NCBI RefSeq assembly: GCF_947507565.1
Contig: NC_089175.1
Coordinates: forward strand, 1,415,733-1,479,732
DNA length: 64,000 bases
From: Oscarella lobularis
Lineage: Eukaryota > Porifera > Homoscleromorpha > Homosclerophorida > Oscarellidae
Direction: 5' to 3'
Shown here: one piece after another, positions 10,006 to 20,251 of the stretch
How the letters are laid out: every line of letters starts with the position of its first letter
How positions within the stretch are numbered: the first letter of the stretch is position 1
Translations under genes and position numbers: made by a program
The notes under the pieces: generated by a model
The model's database searches: none
Seen by the model: only the letters and a program-made list of their open reading frames with translations
Told to the model about the DNA's origin: nothing

Positions 10006-13000
10006 AGACTTTTTCGCGTCTGTCGCCCCTTCGAGGCGCTTTCGTTTCGACGGAAACTATGGATAAGCAAAGTTCGCGCGGCTAACGATCCGGAACTTCT
10101 TGCAAGGGTTCCCTATTTAGGTCCTCCAGCCGTTTTCGTGTCGTATTGCGAGGAAGATAAGAAAATCGGGCTCGGATTGATGCGCTCTCTCATCGACGTC
10201 GGTTTTCCTACTCATCAACTGACGTTCGAGGCCTTCAAGGCTCACAGAGAACAGCTGGACGCCTATCTGACGAAGAGCACCTTCTACTTGCTCGTCTTCA
10301 GTCGGGATTACTTCAGCGACAAGGCGAAAATCGAAGAATTGAGCATGATGTTCACTTCTCGAATCCATTCTCCGGGGAAAATGTCTCTACCGCTGCTAAT
10401 TGATATGGACGTCAGCGATTTGCGACTTCATTCGCCGCTTTTTGCTTCTCTCATGTGCAGAAAATTTCGCCCAGGAGATGATAAAGTAATTGATGTTGCA
10501 AAGGATGTCTACAAACTGACAAAGAATAGTAAGAGCGTTTGTGTACTTTTGGTAAAGATAGACAGAACATGCCGACGTAGTCAAAATTTGATGCATCCGT
10601 TAGAGTTTTTTCTGAAAAGATAGCGCGTTTAATAACTGGCCTTCTTCTTCTACAGAAGGCTATGTGCTTCCTGTCAGTAGTGAAGAGTGGAATTGGGAAG
10701 ATAAAGTGGTATTTGCCCCCGATGGTAGACTGCACACAATACAGGTACAATTTACTCAAGTGCTGTTCTTCAAATAACAATATTTTCTCAGACGGTAGAC
10801 GCTTCTGGAGAATTCCGTCTTCGCCGCGTTTTTATCCCGTTGACAGACGAGGAGAACGACATAAGGGGAAGTCTCTTTGTAGGTTCTAACACAGAGGCCT
10901 ACCGTGATTTGCCTCAACCGCTGAAAGTCAGACGCTGCACGTCCTCGCCTGAATATCTGGAGGACCTAGTAGTGGAAATATTAGAAGAAAATCTGCGTGA
11001 ACCGAATCGCGCGGACTTTGGCAGCAGAGGAGGAAAAAGTACTGACAGCAGTATGCTCGTCAAAGGCTCGGGCACGGTCGACTCGAGCACAATAGTTCCG
11101 GTTCTTCCCACGTCACCGAAAAATTCAAAAGACGTAACGAACGTCGAGTCAGATGGATTAGCGAGACCTCAACTCGTTTTCTTTGAATCTTCGTCATCGT
11201 CGTCGATCCAGAATGAGACAGTGCATGACTCTGTTTCAATACGTACGAGCCAAAACCAAAAGACGACGACGACGACGACGACGACGGCGACGGCAGCGAA
11301 GATGACGGCGACGACGGTAATGAAAAGGACGGTGACTTGTACCGTTCCTACCGGTGGTGAGAATCTCTTACTCTTTGGTGTCTATGAAATGCTTTACATG
11401 CTGTTTACCCAGATGTTCCGTCCGTTTTTCTCTGCTACTGCGAGCAAGATCAGTCATTTGGAGAAGAGCTTGCCAGAGACCTGGAAGACTTAGGTTTCAA
11501 AGTTTACCACCACGGTTCATCGGAATTGATCCCAAAGAAAAGGGCACTGGAAAAAAGTCTTAAAGAATCTACATACTACATGGTGGTCCTAAGTCAAAAT
11601 TGCTACCGTGACGATAATAAAACAACGCAAGTGGACTTGGACAATATCTTTCACCAGTACTGCGAAAACCGCAAGAAAAACACGGTCTTGCCAATTCTCT
11701 TGGGCGACTTGACTCCCCGAGAACTTGCTACCAAGGATCCGGTCTACAGTCATTTGGCAGCCGTTCGTTGCGAAAATACTGACGAAGATCGAAAGAGGAT
11801 AGCTCGGATGTTTGACGAAAAGGCTGGCGGTCTGTCATTTGTAGACTTAGCCTTCATAATGTCTTATGCTTTTGCTCTAGGAAAACTGCATCGTGAAGTT
11901 TGGTCTTGGCATACCGAAGGGTCGCGTTTGACTTTTCGACCGTCTTGTCACCGTTTTCGTCAAGTGCAGGTACTGTCGCTAATGTGCTGCTTTGCTTTGC
12001 TTTGTGTAAATGGTTGATTTTTGATTTTGATTTGTAGACTGCATTTCTTCAAAAACCCGTTCAAATTGTGTATGAACATTTGGATGGCGGTTGTCTGCCT
12101 CTCGGCGCTCGTCTTGCAACTTCCGTTGACGAGCGGTCGAGTCAAGAAACGACAGTCGAGCACCACAAAGCGATCAAAACGCCAAACTACATACTAGAAG
12201 ACGACGAGGGCGAAGATAGACAAAATTTCTCTGCACAAGCTGCTGCCGCTATTGGTAAACCTGCGACTGCACCTATTCACCAAACGGTGATTTGCGTTCC
12301 TGTATGTGCTTCGAAGCATCTAACGCTTTTTTGCTACTCGCAGATACCGCGACTTGTTGAGAAAGACAAGCCGGAAACGTCGGTAAGACCTCAGACACAT
12401 TTTGCAAAGACTTTTGATTTTATAGATACAAAGCAGGTGCTATCGGAGTCGACTCCTCGTGCTGAAACATTCATAGGAGCCTCTTTTGCCGCAAAAGAGT
12501 CTACTACCACTACTACGAGCCGAAACGTAATATCTCTTATTTTTGGTTGTTGAAGGGTTGACACTGTCCTCTATCTAGCCTTGTGTTGATGCGTACGCCC
12601 GCCGAAATATCGAAAACAGTTTAGGGATCTCGCTGACTACTAGGAAAGTAAGTGATGCAAAATGTCTAGCAAATTTACCCTGCAAAAGTCTTCTTTTAGG
12701 GCGATGATCGTCGTGTTCTAATTAAAAGAGTCCGAGAAGGAGCCGATACGAATTTGGAAATGGGTGACGAGCTCCAGTCGATCAACGGCCAGGACGTTGT
12801 CGGTCTGCCTTATGACGACGTTAAGAAACTGGTTGCGTCAGCTCCGAAACTTCAATTCCGCGTGATAAGACGTGGCGGCAGCAGTAGCCAAATCTCGTCT
12901 CGTGTGCCGAGCATGACTCAACCTGTTAACTCAACTTCTCAAACCGGTAACAAATTCTTTCCCTTGGAACGAAGTGTTGGAATTTTTGCGGTACTTGTAG

Positions 13001-15040
13001 CAAAGCCAGAAACTTCTTTGCAATCGTCTTCCGTTCCTCCTTCAGACCTCGTCTTGTCTGCTTCGCCGTTGGCGACGCAACCTGATCGCCCAAATTCTTC
13101 TAAAGCCGGTAACGATTCCTTTGCTATGACATTTGGGTGTGTTGATTTGTGGAGTTCAGTGGAGCCTGGACCTCCTTTTCAACTACCGGCATCCGTTGAG
13201 TCTGACTGTACGTTCTAAGCTATAATACTTGAAGGTCACGCGTTTTGTGTAGTTTCGAAAGAGCCTCCTTCTGGAGAAAGGCTCGACTTACCGACGCATC
13301 ACGCGGTTATTGAATCTGGTGTGTACTCTCAAAGTCTTTTCCATTCTTTAGCAGTGGCTTTTTCAGTGACGACAGACTCAGTTCCGGACGGTGAATCTAC
13401 TGGTCAAATCGAAAAGAAGCATTCTGTAAAAGTCATCGAGGAACAGTCAAAACGAAAACTAGGAAAAGGACTGGTGAGTGAAATTACACAGTATCCGCAG
13501 GCGCGTAAAACTCGGCTTGTAGAAAGATGATGATGATGATGATGATAATGATGATGATGATGATAATGATGACTCCGTTACGCAGACCGCAGGAGAAGAG
13601 GCGGAAAAAATCATGATCAAAGGCAAAGGACGGGTAAGTGAAACAACGATGTGTATAGAGACAAGGAATTCTCTCGACTTTTAGGAACCTAAAGATGATG
13701 ATTCGGCTACTCAGATCGTAGAAGAACGCGAAGAACAAATTTTGGTCAAAGGACAGAAGGATAAGAAGGAGCAAGAGGAGTCCGTTACGCAGACCGTAGA
13801 AGGACGGGCCAAACAAACCGTGGCCAAAGGGCAGGTAAGTGAAACACGGCATTGTATACGCAGGCGAGTAATATCAACTTGCAGAAAGACGAGGAGGTCT
13901 ATTCCGCTGTAAAAGTCAGCGAGGAACAGTCAAAACGAAACCTAGGAAAAGGACTGGTGAGTGAAATTACACAGTATCCGCAGGCGCGTAAAACTCGGCT
14001 TGTAGAAAGATGATGATGATGATGATGATAATGATGACTCCGTTACGCAGACTGCAGGAGAAGAGGCGGAAAAAATCATGATCAAAGGCAAAGGACGGGT
14101 AAGTGAAACAACGCTGTGTATAGAGACAAGGAATTCTCTCGACTTTTAGGAACCTAAAGATGATGATTCGGTTACGCAGATCGTAGAAGAACGCGAAGAA
14201 CAAATTTTGGTCAAAGGACAGGAGGATAAGAAGGAGCAAGAGGAGTCCGTTACGCAGACCGTAGAAGAACGGGCCAAACAAACCGTGGCCAAAGGGCAGG
14301 TAAGTGAAACACGGCATTGTATACGCAGGCGAGTAATATCAACTTGCAGAAAGACGAGGAGGTCTATTCCGCTGTAAAAGTCATCGAGGAACAGTCAAAA
14401 CGAAACCTAGGAAAAGGACTGGTGAGTGAAATTACACAGTATCCGCAGGCGCGTAAAACTCGGCTTGTAGAAAGATGATGATGATGATGATGATGATGAT
14501 AATGATGACTCCGTTACGCAGACTGCAGGAGAAGAGGCGGAAAAAATCATGATCAAAGGCAAAGGACGGGTAAGTGAAACAACGATGTGTATAGAGACAA
14601 AGAATTCTCTCGACTTTTAGGAACCTAAAGATGATGATTCGGCTACTCAGATCGTAGAAGAACGCGAAGAACAAATTTTGGTCAAAGGACAGAAGGATAA
14701 GGAGCAAGAGGAGTCCGTTACGCAGACCGTAGAAGGACGGGCCAAACAAACCGTGGCCAAAGGGCAGGTAGGTGAAACACGGCATTGTATACGCAAGCAA
14801 GTAATATTCAACTTGCAGAAAGACGAGGAGGTCTACTCCGCGGAAGGATCAAATGCCATCACCCGCGATGCAGAAGTCGTCGTAATGGGTCAACAGAACA
14901 CTGTGAAAATTCATCATCATCATCATCATCATCACTACGGTCACAACGGTTCAGCAAAGAAAGAGACAGAAAGCATGGGCGCCGGAGCAGGTTCGGCAGA
15001 CCTGGCAGCTGCCAGACGAACCTCTTGCCATATTTTATAA
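10006..15040 (+). CDS. TIR-TIR-PDZ multidomain protein with repeat array and CaaX-like C-terminus (5' end uncertain)
   Basis: Likely membrane-tethered signalling or scaffold protein. The first exon has an open frame from 10006; no ATG is visible in frame, so a 5' exon is missing or unrecognised. It contains the TIR box-1-like AVFVSYCEEDKKIGLGLMRS followed by FYLLVFSRDYFSDKAKIEE. A second TIR-like domain begins at about 11411 (VFLCYCEQDQSFGEELARDL, then YYMVVLSQNCYRDD). Between them is a Ser/Thr-rich linker ending in a threonine run. A PDZ domain follows at about 12600-12880 (LGISLTTRK, then MGDELQSINGQDVVGLPYDD). From about 13250 the protein becomes acidic and repetitive through duplicated phase-0 exons. 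The last exon has an eight-histidine run and ends RRTSCHIL at 15040, a possible geranylgeranylation (CaaL) box. Each domain is recognised by motif only. I know of no named protein with this order. Confidence 0.72.
13474..14820 (+). repeat. three tandem copies of an exon-intron cassette (about 465-483 bp each)
   Basis: Intron donors reading GTGAGTGAAATTACACAG occur at 13474, 13957 and 14422. Each starts a near-identical block of introns and phase-0 exons. Exons within a unit encode related 20-40 residue modules of the form DSVTQTxEE followed later by KGxGx, such as ESVTQTVEGRAKQTVAKGQ. The first exon of each unit contains an in-frame GAT microsatellite whose length differs between copies: 7+5 GAT codons interrupted by AAT in copy 1, 7 in copy 2, 9 in copy 3. 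Intron sequences are conserved between copies, so the duplication is recent. The array sits inside the TIR-PDZ gene and lengthens its acidic tail. Confidence 0.9.
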
Positions 15041-15131
15041 TGATTTTGAGAGTGGAGTAGTAAAACCACTAAATTGCGCGCATTAGGCGAAAATCGCTGA
15101 CGAGGAAAGAAGTCAGCGGACAAGTTCCACT

Positions 15132-15320
15132 ATGGTTCCACTCACCAAAGGCTTCGATTTTCCCAAAGGAGCTTTGGATCAAAAGGTGAGAAGCGTTTGT
15201 TTAGACCCGAGTGGTGCGAGAAGTTTTGTTGGCTTCATTACAACGTTGCGCTTGATGCTGCCTTCTGCTACGTGTGCATGATTCTAAATCTTAACAAAGA
15301 TAAATTAGATACATTAGACT
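15132..15320 (+). pseudogene. frameshifted TTF-type zinc finger fragment (hAT/ZMYM-like)
   Basis: The segment reads GFDFPKGALDQK in one frame and, one base out of frame after about 15183, EKRLFRPEWCEKFCWLHYN followed by AAFCYVC. These are the landmarks of the TTF-type zinc finger found at the N-terminus of many hAT transposases and hAT-derived proteins (FPK, then a W..KF.WLHY motif, then CxxC). The frame change is consistent with a lost base in a run of A's. No dimerisation domain, terminal repeats or downstream transposase exons are visible, so this looks like a decayed transposon remnant. An unseen intron could in principle repair the frame. Confidence 0.55.
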
Positions 15321-15499
15321 TAGTCGTAATCTGCAATGAGTTTGCAGAAAGTGAACATCGCCTAAGTTTATTAGTATGTTCTGCGAAGCGCGCGATTTTT
15401 TGCCGGAACAATATGAAAACTCAAAAGGCGTCCGGGGCCCCTGGAAAGTTGTGCGTTGTGCGGGGGAGGGGGAAGTTGTTACGTATATTTACTCAAATA

Positions 15500-15538
15500 G
15501 ATAGATAGATAGATAGATAGATTGATTGATTGATTGAT
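15500..15538. repeat. (GATA)n/(GATT)n microsatellite
   Basis: Several tandem ATAG units pass directly into tandem ATTG units, with no coding potential. It lies between the decayed zinc-finger fragment and the 3' end of the minus-strand coiled-coil gene. Confidence 0.9.
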
Positions 15539-15645
15539 TTGCATTGTGGCTAAAAAGACTTCTTTTACAACGTTGGATCTTCTTTTCTTTCGTTTTCGCC
15601 CAATTCATCGCTAAACAAAGGTAGGCAAACTTTAGAGAAAACGAA

Positions 15646-17030
15646 TCAAGATGACGTGCTTCTGACTGACTTGACCAAGTTTTCCACCTGAATCACCATG
15701 CCATAGTATTGATCGATTTCATTTGTCACGTCATTGTCTGTCTGTTCCTCATCGGCCAGCACTTCCAAATCAGAGTGGAGCTGTCGCAATTGATCCTGAA
15801 GCTCGGTGATACGTTGATTATTGCGCGCACGCTACGAGAACGCTGGAACTCAACTCCTCGTTCAGAAGATGATGTCTCACCCTTTCCATCAGGTTTTCGA
15901 AGGTCAGGGAGAGATCTTCGAGAGAAGATTTCAAATATTCATTCTCTGCTTTGATTGCTCCGGTTCTTTCAGCACACCGATTGCGAGTTAATGTCAGCTA
16001 AGATAAAATAATCTATGCAGATACGTCGTCAACTATTATTTTTACTAGCTCGTCGTAATGATCTCGTGTCTCGGACATGTGCTTCTGACTTCTCTTCACA
16101 AGAAGCGATTTCATGTCGTCGACAAACGTCCGCGTCTCCGCTTCCGTTTTTGTCCTACTCAGGATTGCACATTGCTCCAACACCGCTTTCAATTTAGCGC
16201 CCATTTCGCGCGCAACCTTACAAACACAGCCGGGATACCCAAAACAACCACGGGGTCTGTGACGTGCATACCGATGTCCGGCTCAGGAGATCGACCTCGC
16301 GCTGGACGGCATTCAGCGCCTTTTCCACCTGACAACACTGGTACGTGCTACTTTTCACCTTTTCGGTCATCTCGTCGATCGATCGACTCAATTCGGAGCG
16401 TACGTCGCCCAATTCCTGTTCGAGCGTCGCTTTGCGCTCCTCAAACTCGGGCGTACGTTCGCGTTCGTCCCGAATCGCACGTCGACAAGCATCCAACGCC
16501 GTTTGAATCGCATCTCGTCGCGCCTCCTCCCTCTTCAACCTAGTAAATAAGACCTCACAAGGTTCGCAGCAAGCCGTACAGTAACATGCTCTCTAGCGCA
16601 CTTCTACTGCTTCCACTACGCTGTCCTTGTGTCTATCTCACGTTTCGCTCGCTTGCTTCAGTTCGAGTTCACTCGAACGTCCCTGTTCGACGAGACGCAG
16701 TCGACTGTCGTCGACCGCCTTGAGTTTTCGCTTCAGCTCGATCGTCTCGCGTCGAATCGTCTCGAGCTTTTCTTTCGTTTCGTCGCCGTCGCTTCGCGTG
16801 CGAACGTACGATTGCCACTCGAAGAAATCGCCTCCGTCGTCGGCTCTCTGAAAGTAGTAGCTCACTTGATTTGATAGGATCCGATTCAATTGGCGAATGA
16901 CGGTGATAGGCGATGCCGATTGGAGAATTTCGTCGAACGAACGCTGACGCGTTCCTTCGCCGTCGTTCTTGCTCTCGTCCTCTTCGTCGCTTAGGACCCC
17001 GTTGACGATGGGCCCAGTCGACTCGGCCAT
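15646..17030 (-). CDS. coiled-coil protein, possible intermediate-filament-like rod (gene A of head-to-head pair)
   Basis: Not firmly identified. The ATG at 17030 begins MAESTGPIVNGVLSDEEDES, a short acidic head. Five exons then encode almost continuous heptad-type coiled coil: EKLETIRRETIELKRKLKAV, LEQELGDVRSELSRSIDEMT, KTEAETRTFVDDMKSLLVKR and AENEYLKSSLEDLSLTFENL. The last exon reads ITELQDQLRQLHSDLEVLAD, then NEIDQYYGMVIQVENLVKS, and stops at 15646. The end of the coil loosely resembles the helix-termination motif of intermediate filament rods (EIxxYRxLLE). Introns are about 50 nt (for example one between 15842 and 15890). It shares a 151-bp interval with the similar plus-strand gene at 17182, suggesting a divergently transcribed pair of relatives. 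Function in the cytoskeleton or nuclear lamina is inference only. Confidence 0.6.
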
Positions 17031-17181
17031 CGCGTAAAACTAATCAAAAGCCCAGTTGTGAGAGGCATTAGAGAGGGGCATTTAGCCCGTCGTTCATCTG
17101 ATTGGTCGGGCGACTTGACAGGTGTGACATTCGTTCGTCGTTCGCGCGCGCGCGTCGGCTCGCTCTCTTCTCTCGCGCGCG
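17031..17181. promoter_or_regulatory. bidirectional promoter between two coiled-coil genes
   Basis: Only 151 bases separate the two divergent start codons. The interval contains ATTGG (reverse CCAAT) near 17100 and a GC-rich stretch directly before the plus-strand ATG. It must hold both 5' UTRs and both promoters unless non-coding first exons lie elsewhere. Confidence 0.55.
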
Positions 17182-18441
17182 ATGGCGTCGTCGGCGCAGT
17201 GGGAAAAGCAGCGCGTCGAGCTCGAAGCGATCAATCGCAAATTCTCCGCGTGTCTCCAGTTCGTTCGTCGCGCCGACGCGTGGCAATTAGACGACGACGA
17301 TGGCGAAGAAATCCGCTTGAACGACGACGCGCGTCGACGTCTCGTCGACGAAGCGGAGAGCCGATTGGGTTCGTTACGCGACGAATTAGCGACGAAGAAC
17401 GAGCAGTGTCGCGAGGCTAAGGCCGACTTGGCGAAATTTTTAGCCAAGTCGAAGGAAATGCAGAAAAGGTTTTACGACTCGATTTTCAATGCTATATAGA
17501 GAAAACGAGTTTTTTGTCAGAATTTCAAGTGTTGTCGAGGAAAGAGTCAAGCTTCAATCGGCTCTGGATGATGCCTATGGACGTTTGTCTGAAGAAAAGG
17601 CATCCAATGAGGTGTCCTTAGTTTTCTGACTCGTTGACATCGGTGTCATCTCGCACTTGGTGCAGGTGTTGAGGGAGAAGGTGGAACGGTTGATCACTGA
17701 CGTGGACATGGAACACGACCTATTGACGCGACAGCAGAGCGGTCTTGCCGACGAGTTGCGTGCCTGTCAGGTGCAAAAGGAGGATCTCGAGAAAAGCGTT
17801 AGTCTCAAGAGCCAGGAACTTCAAAGTGTTCAGTTGGAAAACGAGACGGTGCGTTTGTTATTAATAACGCAAGGGTGTTTGTTCTTGATAGCCTGATAGG
17901 ATTTGGGATGTGTTTCTGAGAGAGATTTTGTCAAACGACGCATTGATGCTAAGAGCGACAACGTGCGCCATTTGTTTCAAAGATACGAAGCCGAGCTGAC
18001 CGATCTCTATCAAGAGCTGAGAGACAGGAACCAGACCGAATATGCTGACGTGACGAAAGCGTATGCAACAAAGGTAAGAAGACAAGGAATGCAAAAGCCG
18101 AACTGACCTTTGCTTTGCATGATCAGGTCACTGCACTGCGCAAACAGACGGCCGAAGAAACGAATCGTCTTCAGGAGGAAAATCGCGACCTTCTCAGTCA
18201 AATTCACCGTCTTATCGAAAAGCTGAAGTCTCTCCAGGAAGAAGTAGGCATTTTTTATACACAAAAACAAAATTCGATATTATCTCTGTAAAAGTCCAAA
18301 GTTCAAGACGCGCAGATTGCTGATTTGGAAGAGGTGCTCTTCTTAGAAACGCAAGGAATCGACGACACGGGCATCACATTCGAATTGACCTACTACAAAG
18401 TCCTTCTGAAAGAACTGACAAAAAGGCAAGCAATCCCCTAG
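17182..18441 (+). CDS. coiled-coil protein, possible intermediate-filament-like rod (gene B of head-to-head pair)
   Basis: Not firmly identified. The ATG at 17182 gives MASSAQWEKQRVELEAINRK. Six or so exons of heptad-rich sequence follow: RRLVDEAESRLGSLRDELAT, VEERVKLQSALDDAYGRLSE, LREKVERLITDVDMEHDLLT, then FQRYEAELTDLYQELRDRNQ and ETNRLQEENRDLLSQIHRLI. The reading ends with ITFELTYYKVLLKELTKRQ and a stop at 18441. The terminal LTYYKVLLKEL sits where an intermediate filament rod would have its EIAxYRKLLEGE motif, and the YEAEL...Y coil resembles coil 2 of that family. The sequence after 18441 (to about 18680) stays open in other frames and includes an acidic Ser-rich stretch, so a further C-terminal exon is possible. 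Alternative: an unrelated coiled-coil protein. Confidence 0.58.
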
Positions 18442-18832
18442 AAGAAGTGCCTGCCTATCATCCCAGAACTGTTTTTCAAACAGAAAAGAGAAACCTCCAA
18501 CGGGAAAGAAAAAAGGAGCAATGGAACGCAATTCATTGCTCCCCGAAGACAACAACGACGACAATATCGTCGCCGACGTCGTCGCGGTTGTCAGCGCAAC
18601 GGAAGCGACCACGTCTCGAATACTGCGAAATAGCAACGACGGCGACAGCGAAGAAGAGTCCGAGAAAGGTATTCTTACTTAACGCAAAAGCAAATATGCT
18701 ATAAAATCAAACCCACTCCCTCCCTCCCCTTCACGACATTACATTATTGACAAATGCACTGTAAACGTGATTGGTCACAACGTCTTGCAGAAACCGTGTC
18801 ATAAATTCAACTCTCTCATTATACGTAAATAA

Positions 18833-20014
18833 TTACTCTCCAAAATTTTGAATTTTCCACTGAACGTACTCATCGAGCAATACTGGCCCTAGAACGCGCA
18901 AGAGAGACATGTGAATTAACCCCTTCGACTCTTTTTCTTACATGCACCGTCTTCGTCATAGTTTTTCAAGTCGGTGCTCACCGTTCGACTAAATTCCAGT
19001 ATGTTGAACCATTGGTCTTTATTTATGACACGATAGTCCGACAGCTAAATAGGAAATAAGATAGTAGTAGGAATAAACGGGGCAAAATACCTCTAGAAAT
19101 TGCAGGAAAGAAGGTAGGTCAGGCCAAACGTCCTCAAATAGAATACTTAGCATTATTCGAGCGGCAGACGTCTCAAGAGATCGTTGCCCCTTGTCCTGGG
19201 AAAACGACAAGCAGTAATTTTTGAGTGTACGCGCGTGTACGTGTAGCATACCTTGGCAAAATCAAAAGCAAATCTATGAATACTTTTAAAAGCGTCCTGA
19301 TCTTTTAGGAGATCTTTTAATTCAGGAAGGTGGCTTTGGAGTTTATGCAGGCTGTCGCATCTTCAAGAGAAAAAAAGAACGACAACGCGTTACATTCAGG
19401 CAAATTTCGTGATTAAATTAGGTCACGCATTCTATAGATCTAATCGATTGGAAAATATGAGAGAGGTACTACATGTATGCCATACTGAAGGTCCGTCATC
19501 GCTCGAGTCCATTCCTCAAGTGTGAAGTATCCCATTCGCTGAGCGTTCAATTTCCACGCGAGAACAAGCATGACAACCTGATCTCCCCCAAAAGAAAGAC
19601 ACTTATGAGAAAGAGGAGAAGACGAAACGAAAACGCACGTCAGCTGGATGAACTTCCAAGTCGGCGCAGAATCTCTCCATTCCGTCGGGACCTATCGTAT
19701 TCAGATCCTGGGGGTCTGAGAAGACGTGCGTAAGTGAATTTGTCTCTCCTTTTCCTCTCTCTCACTGACCGGCGTACGTTCGAAACCATTCGATGCAGAG
19801 TTTTTGGGAAAATGTCGCCGATTCGAGGTCTCTCGTCAATTTTTTCATGCACCAGCGCACGGGACTATAGAACGATTGGCCTTTCGTTAGAGATACAGAT
19901 GGCGAAGAGGGGAAAATGGCTCGCCTGCCTTGATTGGTCGGAGTCTTTGCGACGTTTGCCCGCCGATCTGCCGTTTGATCCTGCCGAATTCCTTTTTTGC
20001 GATCGTCTCGACAT
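18833..20014 (-). CDS. DCN1-like (defective in cullin neddylation) protein
   Basis: Co-E3 for cullin neddylation: the PONY/potentiating-neddylation domain binds cullin and UBC12 and speeds NEDD8 transfer. Reading the minus strand from ATG 20014, a basic Ser-rich head ([20 protein letters not shown]) is followed by [52 protein letters not shown] with [27 protein letters not shown], then [29 protein letters not shown] and [18 protein letters not shown] before the stop at 18833. The spacing and the NYDEDG motif match the DCUN1D4/DCUN1D5 group, which lack the N-terminal UBA domain. The join of the first and second exons is not clear; a GC-AG intron or a different first exon is possible. It diverges from PDS5 across at most about 240 bp. 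Confidence 0.88.
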
Positions 20015-20251
20015 TGGTGGCCAATGATGATAGGTTTCGTCAGTCCCCTTGCAGATCAGCGCGCGTTAGACAGTGCTCTTTTTCACGACACCTTGTGCAA
20101 ACTCAATACGAAAGTCAACTCAGTTGAATCAAGAGTCTTAGTAAATCATTCACGCCGAAAGATACAGCCTATGCAGTCGATTGCAAGGTTGCCGCAATTT
20201 TTGTAGGTGTCGTTAATATCAACTCATCGCTTTGGCAGTCGTCTTTGCCGA
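20015..20251. promoter_or_regulatory. shared 5' region of DCUN1D-like (-) and PDS5 (+) genes
   Basis: The DCN1-like start codon at 20014 and the PDS5 start at 20252 face apart over 237 bp. If the in-frame ATGATG near 20024 is a real PDS5 leader exon, only about 10 bp separate the two coding regions. In either case one compact interval must drive both genes. Confidence 0.5.

Noticed and set aside
10081-10500. Prokaryotic TIR defence gene or bacterial contamination
   Set aside because: The TIR exons are joined to others by normal GT-AG introns and lie among animal genes, so a eukaryotic gene is far more likely.
13484-14800. Long minus-strand open frames with isoleucine runs across the cassette array
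   Set aside because: They are antisense shadows of the GAT repeats and recur only because the array is duplicated.
13474-14820. Regularly spaced direct repeats that could suggest a CRISPR array
   Set aside because: Units are about 470 bp, contain spliced exons with open frames and have no short repeat-spacer pattern; the host is an animal.
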